Part shown: piece after piece, positions 1 to 9,304 of the stretch
Layout of the letters: each line of letters starts with the position of its first letter
Position numbering within the stretch: the first letter of the stretch is position 1
Assembly: GCA_026770585.1 (NCBI GenBank)
Contig: MU647673.1
Span: 27,975-40,528, forward strand
DNA: 12,554 nt
Reading direction: 5' to 3'
Source of the DNA: Baffinella frigidus
Lineage: Eukaryota > Cryptophyceae > Cryptomonadales > Baffinellaceae
Position numbers and translations under genes: made by a program
The notes under the pieces: generated by a model
The model's input: only the letters and a program-made list of their open reading frames with translations
Told to the model about the DNA's origin: nothing
Databases searched by the model: none

Positions 1-94
1 TTAGTTAGTCAGTTAGTCAGTTAGTCAGTTAGTCAGTTAGTTACTTAGTCAGTTAGTCAGTTAGTCAGTTAGTCAGTTAGTCAGTTAGTCAGTT
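1..94. repeat. 8-bp tandem repeat (TTAGTCAG)n
   Basis: About eleven head-to-tail copies of TTAGTCAG with occasional shortened units. The period of 8 and the sequence do not match the TTTAGGG telomere-like arrays seen later in the window, so this looks like an ordinary satellite. It touches the left edge, so its full length is unknown. Confidence 0.95.
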
Positions 95-438
95 GGTGGC
101 ACTCGGCGAGATGCGGGACGAGCGCGGCGCGCGTCACCTGATGCCACCCCTCCAATTGTTAGCCAGTTAGTCAGCCAGTAAGTGAGTGGGTGAGTGAGTG
201 TTGAATATCAACACGCCGCCATGCATCCCCGTTCGCGGTGGGCGACGATCCCGCCCCACCCCACCTGCACCCGCCCCTCAATTTAGGAACACCTGGACCA
301 ACTAGGGCGGCTAGAATGAAGTGTTGGGATACGGTAGACGGTCGGGCTCCTAGCGTCGCGTCTCAAACTGGGCGTTGTTGCTGCAACTAGCGTGGGGTGG
401 TGCACTGAAGAGAGGAGAGGACACCACCTTAATAGAGG
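95..438. other. Non-coding stretch, no gene seen
   Basis: No open frame here has protein-like composition on either strand. At 158-204 there is a decayed continuation of the left-edge satellite (GTTAGCCAGTTAGTCAGCC, then GTGAGTGGGTGAGTGAGTG). Nothing else was recognised. Confidence 0.6.
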
Positions 439-599
439 CGCAACCTATAATTGGTTTTGTAAAGTAACTCGTTCCTGGTACAAATTATAAAACAAGACCT
501 CGCTTAAAAAGGAATTGGAGCCCTTTTTAGTTTTAAACGGACCTTGTTTTATAATTTGTACCATAACGAGTTCCTTTACAAAACTAATGATAGGTTGCG
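439..599. mobile_element. Fold-back (MITE-like) element, about 70-bp arms
   Basis: The left arm begins CGCAACCTAT and the right arm ends ATAGGTTGCG. The arms stay complementary for roughly 70 bp with scattered mismatches; the best-conserved part is TACAAATTATAAAACAAG on the left and its complement on the right. No open reading frame lies inside and no clear target-site duplication is visible, so it is called non-autonomous. Short open frames on both strands here are mirror images caused by the inverted repeat. Confidence 0.85.
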
Positions 600-784
600 A
601 GCCTATGAACCTAGATCGGGCAGGGCACGCCTTCGCACCGGGGGGGAACACCGGGCCAGTCAACAGTCCCGGCTCCTGGATGGATTCTGTGGTTCGGCAA
701 CAGGCCGTATCCCAAGCTGCCAAGGTCGTTCACCCCTGTAAACCCGGCACCGTAGCGGCTGGCCCCAGTGGGACGGGCGTTGTC

Positions 785-1070
785 GGACCACTCAACTTAC
801 GGCGCGAGAGTAATAAAGAGGTGAGCGGAAAGGACGGGGGTGACCGTCTGTTGGCAGCCGTCAATTAACTAACGGCTCGAGAGTTATCAAGCAAAGCAGA
901 GAGGAAGGGCCGGGGGTGACCGTCTGTTGGCAGCCGTCGTTGGGGTACGACGTCGTCGGCGGGCGTGGTATTGGATCACTCAACTTAAGGCTCGGGAGTA
1001 ATAAAGCAGGGCAGAAGGGACGGGGGTGACCGTCTTTTGGCAGCCGTCGTTGGGGCACGACGTCGTCGCC
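785..1070. repeat. Degenerate tandem repeat, three units of 80-110 bp
   Basis: Three units start near 785, 860 and 973. The typical order is ACTCAACTTA, then GGCTCGGGAGTAATAAAG, then a G-rich stretch, then GTGACCGTCTGTTGGCAGCC. Units 2 and 3 add a tail with TTGGGGYACGACGTCGTCG, itself partly palindromic. Unit 2 has lost most of the CAACTTA head. Open frames crossing it on either strand are composition artefacts. Confidence 0.85.
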
Positions 1071-1301
1071 TGCGGGCATGCCCCCTCGTGCGCCGACAGC
1101 CCCCCTGCCGCACGGGCGCGGGGCCGGATCAGGGTCGGATCAGAGCAACCTCCGTGGCCGGCACCATGAAACGCATCCTTCACCGTGTTTGTGTTTTGAC
1201 CGCTGAGGGAGTTCGCTCATGCCCGGGCTCCAAGGCCGCGGGGACTGCGCCGAGGGCGGTCAGATGGTGATAGGTTTGCGCCCATGCTGCGTTCTTATCT
1301 C

Positions 1302-1468
1302 CGGAAACAGTATAAAAATACTGTTTTTGGCCACGTGTAAAGTTGATTCTCCCCTTGAAAACAAGCCACTTTTGGCGTGTTTTGTGATGATACGCCAAAA
1401 GTGGCTTGTTTTCAAGGGGGGAATCAACTTTACGCGTGGCCAAAAACAGTACTTTTATACTGTTTCCG
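1302..1468. mobile_element. Near-perfect hairpin element, 77-bp arms, 13-nt loop
   Basis: The left arm (1302-1378) and right arm (1392-1468) are complementary over their whole length with only a few mismatches. Outer ends are CGGAAACAGTATA and its complement, and a 13-nt loop separates the arms. It has no coding capacity. It resembles a MITE/fold-back element, or a locus whose transcript would form a long double-stranded hairpin. The left arm carries AAAGTTGATTC, a one-base variant of the AAGTTGAC word that recurs in this window. Confidence 0.93.
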
Positions 1469-1981
1469 CATATGAGTTCACGCGGACGGGTGGAACGGTT
1501 CGGGGCGAGAGGGCGAGGGGGGCGTGGATTGATGCTTCGACGCCGCTGCATCTGTGCCTGCAACTTTTGGCATCCCCCCGCCGTGCGGGGGGGAGGGGGA
1601 GGTGGTGAGAGACAGTGGGTGTGAGACAGAGGGTGAGAGACATGAGATACGTAGGGTGAACAAAATGAGAGACAGATGGGGGGGGGGGGTTAGAGGGGAG
1701 GTGGTCAGATGGTGAGAGGGGTACGCTCCTGCTGGGCTCCCCGGGTGGAACGATTCGGGAGGAGAGGGCGAAGGCAGGCATGGTCATATTCTTATCCGCA
1801 GCTCCAACCGTCCATCAAAGATTCGTGAAGATTTCAGGGAGGTGAAGCTGTGTGCAAAATTCAAACGTGGACGCAGCTGCGCCGATCGCAGCAAGCCTCG
1901 ACCCTAACCCCCACACACTCCAGCGATGCACGGACTCCATGCTAGCGGTGCACAAACGAAGCACAGGCGCGCCTCTGCGGC
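1469..1981. other. Intergenic region with a 30-bp direct repeat and purine-rich tract
   Basis: The segment beginning GGGTGGAACGGTTCGGGG near 1488 is repeated with a few changes near 1743, about 255 bp later. Between them is a G/A-rich tract with repeated GAGAGACAG words and a G-run near 1678-1690. The part nearest 1981 lies downstream of the minus-strand RING gene and probably holds its 3' UTR; no polyadenylation signal could be identified confidently. Confidence 0.6.
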
Positions 1982-3191
1982 TCAAGCGGTACCGATGCTG
2001 CAGGACGTGGCGCAGAACTTGCAGGGCACGCGGCGGAACTCGCACGTGTCCCGCGAGTGCGTCACCATCTTGCGCCGCGCCCACGTCTGCGCGCACCCCG
2101 CGTTCCCGCATACCACGGGCTGCCACGGGCACACGCGCTCGAGATGCTCGCCCAGATCCCCGACGGTCCCGGTCCACGTGCAGAACGCGGCATCCAGGTG
2201 GTCCTGCAGGCACGCTGCGAGCGCCTCCTGCTCCCCGGTGGCCTCCAGCCCCCGCTCGCGCAGCGCCGTGGCTAGCTCCGCGGAGGAAAGCTCGGCCGCG
2301 GGGGTGATGCGCGCGCGCTTTGCGGGAGGGGGGAGCGCCACGCCGCCGTCGCCGCGGCGCGGCTCGTCCTGCGAGGGCGGGGGCGCGTGCTTGCAGTGGA
2401 CGCGCAGTCGGTTGATGACTCCCTCCAGCGGTCGGTTCCGGCGGAGCTGCGATTCGGTTACGGAGTGGCGGCAGGCTGGGCACCTTCGCGCCTTTGTGAG
2501 CGCCTTCTTGAAGCAGTCGCGGCAGTAAGTGTGACCCTCGGGGCAGCCGGACGTGGGAATTTCCATCACGTTGAGGCAGATCTGCGCCGCGGGGAGGGAA
2601 GCGTCACTCCAGCGGGGTCCAGAGGCGGCGATTTGAAAGTGAACCCCGTGTCTGGCGACTTGAAGTCGCCAGACACGCGGACACGGGCCCGAGCTCCGGG
2701 GGCTTCTTGGAAGAGGCCTCTGATCCAGGGGGAGGCCCCTACCCCTGGCAGGGGCCCGCGGCAATGCCGCACAAGCATCGTTGTTGCAGGTTATCGTGGT
2801 GTACAGGAAAGAGGCGAACAGTTTGAAACGCTGCTGGGTGGTTCTGTGTTGCGGGGATAGTGCACAGATACGTATCTCGCGCCGCCAAGCAGGCAGGGTG
2901 CTCGTAGATTGGCGATTCCACGCCATCCTCTAATTTCAAGCAAAGAGTCCCGGAGGCGTCGACGGAAGTGGGTTTGGCGGGCTGAGAGCGCCGTAGGAGT
3001 GCCAACCGCACGCCACCCAGTCGGAGGAGCCCCACCAGATTTGGGGACGGGATAGCATCAGGTGCGCAACCGTGGAAGGGGCGGCGCCGAGGGATACTGG
3101 GTTGGGCGTGGATTCGAACCTGGCACACCACGTCTTCGTTTGGCTCCTCGAGCCACATGGGCTCGCACATGGGCTCGCCAATGGATACCAT
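1982..3191 (-). CDS. RING / SAP-like / TRAF-zinc-finger protein (probable E3 ubiquitin ligase), two exons
   Basis: Join 3191-3120 and 2581-1982, minus strand, 223 residues. Exon 1 (24 codons) ends ...EDVVCQ before GT; exon 2 opens ICLNVMEIPTSGC after AG, phase 0. Splicing creates the first zinc pair CQIC and a perfect C3HC4 RING: C23, C26, C37, H41, C44, C47, C58, C61. Next come a basic stretch PPPAKRARI (about 108-116, possible nuclear signal), a SAP-like helix pair (122-150, LSSAELATALRERGLEATG), and TRAF-type fingers: C158-x11-H170-x4-C175, then C182-x4-C187-x11-H199-x4-C204, then an unfinished C211-x2-C214. Known for the family: RING proteins recruit E2 enzymes to ubiquitinate targets; TRAF fingers bind partners. 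The stop falls inside a third finger, so the C-terminus may be truncated or continue in an unseen exon. I chose ATG 3191 because a TATA-like GTATATTTT lies near 3294-3302 on this strand; an in-frame ATG at 3293 is the alternative. Specific substrate unknown. Confidence 0.85.
2582..3119 (-). other. Intron of the RING gene (538 nt)
   Basis: Donor GTTCGAATCC follows CAG at 3120; acceptor GCGCAG ends at 2582. Both are canonical and the phase is 0. Removing it brings the two halves of the CxxC pair of the RING finger together, which is the strongest support for it. It contains a perfect hairpin at 2647-2677 and a weak one around 2719-2760 (GGCCCCTACCCCTGG / CAGGGGCC). Confidence 0.85.
2647..2677. 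repeat. Perfect 15-bp hairpin with a single-base loop
   Basis: CGTGTCTGGCGACTT, one G, then the exact reverse complement. It lies in the RING-gene intron, so it would form a strong stem in the pre-mRNA. An arm this long around a one-base centre is effectively a cruciform-capable palindrome. Confidence 0.95.
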
Positions 3192-3438
3192 GCTACCCTC
3201 GGAGGACGCTGGCGGGCCGCTCTCCTGTCGCGACCTGTTCTCTGCTCGCCCAGCTCGCCACCACCTTCTCCAGCCTCCAGCCAGCGCGCACAAAATATAC
3301 CCCCTTCACAAAGTTGACAAGAGTGTACTTTAGACACATAAAAATGGCTCCAACTGAATTTAGAATTTTCTGATTTTGCCTGTCTTCAGTCCGACATTTT
3401 TTAGAGGAGAGAGCTGGGGGCAACGACGCGGACCGAGG
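3192..3438. promoter_or_regulatory. Divergent promoter region between the RING gene and the PDZ gene
   Basis: Only 247 bp separate the two predicted start codons, which point away from each other. On the minus strand GTATATTTT (about 3294-3302) is TATA-like; on the plus strand ACATAAAAATG near 3336 is a weaker AT-rich candidate about 100 bp upstream of the PDZ-gene ATG. One copy of the recurrent word AAGTTGAC sits between them (3311-3318). Promoter function is inferred from layout. Confidence 0.5.
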
Positions 3439-3534
3439 ATGGACGACCTCGACCTGCTCCTCAACGAGGGCAAAGACAGAAAGAAATCCCCCACCCGCTC
3501 CCGCCGCCGCCCCCTCGCGGCTCCATGCGCCGAT
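3439..3534 (+). CDS. Exon A: N-terminal exon of the PDZ gene
   Basis: ATG at 3439 starts MDDLDLLLNEGKDRKKSPT, a plausible acidic then basic/Ser-Arg N-terminus of 32 codons. The proposed donor is GTCCTT at 3535 and intron 3535-3592 (58 nt) ends in a T/C-rich tract and GCGCAG. This is the shortest intron of the gene. If exon B instead starts at the CAG at 3640-3642, no good donor with the required phase exists, which favours the present model. Confidence 0.6.
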
Positions 3535-6500
3535 GTCCTTGCCCGAATGCTATCTCACACCGATGCTCCCTGCTTGCCTTTCGCGCGCGCAGCTGGCAGT
3601 TGGCGGGCGGCGCTCACCACGACTGGGTTTGCGGGGCTGCAGGGTGAAGGAGAAGGTGGTGAAAGGGTCAAATTTATGGGAGAAGCACAACGTGATCATC
3701 AACGGCGAGCGCATTGTCAAGGTTGCTCGCGTTGCGCAACAGGTCGCTGCTCCAACTACCCTCTTCAAAAAAGCACGAAGAGGGAGAGAGAGAGAGTCAG
3801 CGAGGATGGTCGAACAGGCGGGAGGGGGGAGAAGTGAATGATGGTTGGGATTGGGTTGGGATTCCCTTGACCCCGCCGACAGAACCTAATCGCAAATCCC
3901 AGGTCCGTTCCACCAACCCACCTTGGAAGGCTTCTGGAAGGCGAGTTGCTCCCACTCTGATGGCTGGAGGAGGGCAGGTGGCGAAGCTGATCAAGGGGCA
4001 AATCCTGTTTCTCGAGGACCCTGATTTGTACCACAGGTCGCTGGATTCCGGCGACCTCCAGTGCAAACCAAGCTGTTTGAAAAAAGCGAGTTGCTCCCAC
4101 TCTGATGGCTGACCACGCCAGATTCTTGGAAGGGGTCGCCAAAAGTCAATTCCTCCTCGAGGCAATGTTTTCAAAAGTTCACACCCGTATCCTCACACGG
4201 GTTAAAAACCCCAACCCCCTCCTCCACTCTGGCGTGGTCTGAGGTCTGAACTTGGGCAGGTAGCGAAGCTGATCGCGGAGCTGAAGGAGGAGGGCATCCC
4301 CCTCCATGGGGAGGTACCACCAACCACTCGAGGCTAGAAACGTGTGTATTTTCAAAGTTTTAACTTTACAAGTCCTTTACAAGTGAAGGGATGTGTAGTG
4401 ATTTTCACATAAGCAGTCAGGTTATTTGCCCCACCCGCTCGAATTCGAGCGGGTACGTGACCAAACCCGCCCGTGACTGGTACAAAGTTTAACAACCCCA
4501 CATTCAAAATGCTCCCCTTTCCAGCCTCGGATGGAACCCTCACGGAAAGACCAAATCGTCGATTTTCAGACCTCAGATTTACCTTGCCAGCACCTCGAAT
4601 ACGAGGTTCTGTGACTTAAATTAACACAATCTACCTCCACCAACCACCAGGAGAGAACCACATCGAAGAATTGCAAACGTTGATTTCCCCCTGCAGATTC
4701 AACCCTGAGGGTTTAGTCTGCAGGGGAAATCATCGTTTGCTCTGGTTCACTTCTGGTGGCTGGTCCACGGCGAGTTACCACCAACCCTCACGGAAAGACC
4801 AAATCGTCGATTTTCAGACCTCAGATTTGCCTTGCCAGCACCTCGAATACGAGGTGCTGTGACTTAAGTTAACACAATCTGGGTACAACATCAACTTTTG
4901 GGGAAAGATCGAAACTCGACGATCTTTTGGTCCTTCTGTGAGGGCTGGTGGTACCTGCTCCCTCCCGCGATCCATCTGCCCGAGTAGTGCAACGTGCATG
5001 CAACCTCAGTGGTACAGAGTGTTGTAGGGCACCCCCGTCCACAGCGAGGTACTATTGAATCGCCTTTGGTCCAGTAGCCCTTGGAGGTGGCTCAAAAAGT
5101 GCTCTGGAACCGTTTTGATTTACCTTGACATCGGGGTCGGATCCGACCCCGATGCAAGGTAACATCGCAGACCTTCCAGGGCACTATTTGAGCCACTCGG
5201 GAGGGCTGGTGGTTGGGCCCGCCACGTTGTGGTGCAAACAGTGTCCCGCTAGAATCCTCTCGAATGGCTCGGCAGGATCAAGCAGCCCTTGCCATACAGC
5301 GGACTTCGAAGGGATTTTGAATAACCCATACGCGACACGACCCAGGATCCCACAGTAGGCAACCCGTAGCGACATAGGGGAGCTCCTACGGATAAGGTAA
5401 CGGAAACTCGGGCTCTCAGCGCCCGAAAACCCCTTCGTAGCCCGCTGCGTGGTACAGCGACCTCATCGCCATTGTTGGGTCCCTTGATGTCTTCTGGAGC
5501 GCGTTGGAATGTGAGGGTTGGTGTACTGTCCTGTACCTTCGGGTTCGGTACACATCAAGCACCCGCCACAGGGCGACCAAATCGTCTTTGGGAGGTCCCT
5601 TGAGTTCCTTTGAAGAAAATATGCGTTGAGAGCGGCGGCTCAGGTCCACGGTGTGCGTGCGTGCTCCTGCGAGTTCTGCCCCCCCAAACAGGGTAAATAG
5701 ACCTTGTTCTAGCTCTGCCTCAGTCCACCCAAGATCAGAGGAGGAGCAATCGCAAAAGTCAATTTCTTGGATTTCAGGGGGAAATCGTCCACTTTTGGCG
5801 TCAGATTACCTGAGAGGTAATCAGTTGGAGCCATTGTTTTTTACAATTGCTGCGCGTAAAATCTAGGGTGGCAGTCGGGTTGACGGACTATGCTGAAGTT
5901 GACATGCTGCCTGGACCGTAAGTTGACATGCTGCGCGTAAGTTGACAGGTTCCCGCATGTGTGCGTGTCCGAGTACCTCCCCGCTATGAAGGCACCCGGG
6001 GGTTCGTTTAAAAGCCAGGGCCGGAAATCCGGTCCCAGCTTTTTCATTTTAAAAGTCCATTTCCCTCAGGATCCAGGTGAAAGTTTTTAAAACCCTTTAA
6101 AATTGAATGCCGCCCTCGCTCGGCAGCGGCTGGGTCAAGAACCCCTAGATAGGTCCAGATCAGTCTGCGGGACGGACACATGGAGTGGCCCTGTATGCGA
6201 AAAGTGCCCCCCTTTGACCCCCCCTGATTTCATCCCGGCGAGTATTTCTGAGAAATACGATTTCGGGGATCTCCGATTCGATTTGCAACGAAAATTACTT
6301 CACGGACGTGACTGAAAATGTCCGGTGTGTAGTAATTTTCGTTGCCAGGATCGTATTTCTCAGAAATACTACCCAGGATGAGATTGGTGCTGACATCTCA
6401 GGGTCCTAACACACTTTCATAGGCTAACGTCCTGAAAACCGGTATGCCGTAGGGGTCTAGGGGGGTCCTATGAAACGTAGGTCCTAGGGGCCCTACGGTT

Positions 6501-9072
6501 AGGTCCTAGGGGCCCTACGGTCTATCGTAGGCAATGCCGTAGGCCTAACTGCCCGGTTTTCAGCCCGTGACCCTATTAATTTGCTCACCGGAGCAGGTGT
6601 GCGTGTCCGAGTATCTGCACTGGGTGAAGGACCTCTGCGACCTGTCCGACTCGTTCGTCTCGAGTAAGATGGTGCAGCGCCCACCCTCATCCGGGAACAT
6701 GTTTGATCCGGGAACATGTTTAAAGGAAAATGGCCTATCAAACCTGGTTCTGGCCCTTATTAGATTTACTTAGGGCCCTAATTAACCTTCGGCCAACTCC
6801 TATGAACACATAGGGATCCATTTTCTTTTAAACGAAACATGTCCCCGGATTAACCCCTCAGAGGTCCTTGACCCAGCGCGACTTTTCCGACTCGTTCGTC
6901 TAGAGCAAATGGTGCAGAGCCCACCCCGCTCAACTTTTCGTAGACCCCTGCCTAATAGACCTACGGAATAGGCTGCTCGCCACATTAGGGGATACCTACG
7001 GGCCTAGAACCACCCTCCGAGTTTCGAGCCCATCCCGCTCGGATGCTCTAATCTCAGACAACGCATTTTAAAAAGGGTTTCTGTAAAGTCACCCCCCCCC
7101 ACAAAACCGTCAACTTAATATTTTAATTAGTAATAGTAAACAACAAGTTGACGGTTTTGTGGGTGAGTTGACTTAAGAGAAACCTTTTTTAAAATTCATT
7201 GTCTGGGATGAGCTCGGAGGGTGGTTCTAGGCCCGTAGGTATCCCTTCAGTGGCGAGTAGCCTATTACTTAGGTCTGGTAGGTAGGCGTCTACCGCAAGT
7301 TGACGGCATCCTTTGCGACCTCTTGGACTCGTTCTCGAGTAAGATGGTGCGCCCGCCCGCGGAAAGTTGACGGCAGACCGGGGAGGTCAACTTAGTGGTT
7401 TGACCATCAACGCTGGGGGGGCGAGGTTGGGGCGTAATGCGTGTTGAGTTTCTTTCCTGTCAAGTTCATATCATCGTCACCAGTGCCATCGCGCCACCTC
7501 CAATGTTAGCAGCAGAAACACCACCTTTCCGTCGGCATGCTCACACGGACTAACTCTGCCTCAGTAAATATGGGATCGCCATACAACAGGTGCGCCTGGG
7601 CTTGAACCCACGCGCACTCGATCACGTTTCAACCTTTTCTCAACATGTTTTGGGGGGGCTTGGCTCAAGTGGGGGGGGTTCCTCTTCTGCTTCATCTTGC
7701 CAATCTTCTCCTTCAATCTCTCCCCCCCCGCAGGTGGGGTTGGGCTTGGATCCAATGTCTGGGATGCACCTGTTTTGTGGTTACTAGCATTCGGAGCACG
7801 CACACGTGTTCTCGTGTCAGCCTTTTCTCAACGGTGTGTCGGGTTTGGCGCAGGTGGGGGTGGGGGTGAAGTTCCGGGTGGACAAAGACGACACAGCCAT
7901 CGTCAGGGACATCGTCGAGGATGGCCCGGCCGCGGGGACGGATATCCGCATCGGAGGTACACCGCCTCATGGTTTAGACATGGTGGTATCAACTTAGGAT
8001 GAGTATTGTCCCTACGGTATTGCCTACCGTAGGATCCTACGGATGGATTCTATGGATTGGGCGTGAAGGCCCTACCGTAGGATCCTATGGACTTGGTGTG
8101 AGGGGTACAAGGACAACACAGCCATCTTGAGGGACGTCGTCCAGGACGGGCCCGCCGCGGGGACGGATATCCGCATCGGAGGTGCACTCCATAATCCGAC
8201 CCCGTCTCCGTGTGTGCCAGGGGTCCCAGAGCACGGCCTGGCCGCGTCGACCGACATCCGCGTCAGAATTACAGCTCTTCTCTGTATGCCCGTCCCGTGG
8301 GGTCACTTTTTTCTCAGGGGGCGGGGAGCGGGAGGAGGCGCAGAGTGGGGCGCGGCCATCGTAAACCCTTGCATCCGCCACACCGATGTAGCAGCGCGTG
8401 CAGTCTAGGTCCCCCGTGCCTGCGTGAACGTCAGTGGATAAGTGCGGGTGAGGCGGAGGAAAACATGTTCGACAAGGGGACACGCGTGGGATTCTTGGGG
8501 GGCGATTGAGTGTTTGGGAAGCATGTGTGCTCGCGAGCAGGGGAGGGGACACGCGTGTGAATACTGAACGCCAGTGGATAAGTGCGGGCGAGGTGGGGAC
8601 ACGGGACGGTGAGGAGATACGGTTGTGGATGTTTTGGGGTTGTTGAGTGTTTGGGATGCACGTGTCTTGGGGTGATGAAGTGTTTGGGATGCACGTGTCT
8701 TGGGGTGATAAAGTGTTTGGGATGCACGTGTCTTGGGGTGATGAAGTGTTTGGGATGCACGTGTTTTGGGGGTACCAACTGTTTAGGATGGTCATGTTTT
8801 GGAGCGATGAAGTGTGTGGGGTGGACGTGTGCAGACGGTAAGAAAATACGTCCGTCAAGGGCATACGCGTGGGATTGTTTGGGGGTTGATAAGTGTTTGG
8901 GAAGCATGTGTGCACGTGTGCAGACGGTAAGGGGACACGCTTGTGAACATTTTTGGGGTTACTCAGTGTAACGTGTGGGTGTTTTTGGGTTGCTAAGTGT
9001 GTGGGATGGACGTGTGCAGACGAGCTCTCAGAGATTGACGGGAAGAGTGTGTACCGCATGGAGTTCCAGGTG

Positions 9073-9121
<49 letters not shown>

Positions 9122-9144
9122 GTCAGTCTGTATTTCTGTCTGAC

Positions 9145-9181
<37 letters not shown>

Positions 9182-9232
9182 TTCTGTCTGTCTGTCTGTC
9201 TGTCTGTTTTTCTGTCTGTCTGTTTCTCTGTC

Positions 9233-9304
<72 letters not shown>

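Noticed and set aside
1180-1608. Open frames of about 128 codons on both strands sharing similar peptides
   Set aside because: The similarity is produced by the 1302-1468 inverted repeat reading the same on both strands.
1815-2528. Alternative long frames overlapping the RING gene
   Set aside because: GC-rich shadow frames; only the 1982-2581 minus frame shows ordered zinc ligands and a matching upstream exon.
3105-3125. GGTTCGAATCC on the minus strand, resembling a tRNA T-loop
   Set aside because: The flanking stem does not pair and no anticodon or acceptor arms exist; it is the donor region of the RING-gene intron.
6664-6669. GTAAGA as the exon D donor
   Set aside because: It is a better consensus than GTGCAG at 6672 but gives phase 1, which would put the PDZ exon E out of frame. 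Kept only as an alternative.
7590-7620. GGGTTCAAGCCC with GCGCAC arms, resembling a tRNA T-arm
   Set aside because: No D-arm, anticodon arm or matching 5' acceptor strand at the needed distance.
8641-8840. CRISPR-like regular repeats
   Set aside because: Head-to-tail 33-bp units without unique spacers, in an intron-rich eukaryotic locus; an ordinary minisatellite.
8085-9059. A 324-codon minus-strand open frame with 11-residue repeats, plus matching plus-strand frames
   Set aside because: The 33-bp minisatellite has a length divisible by three and no stops, so several frames stay open on both strands. The plus strand here is intron between PDZ exons E and F.
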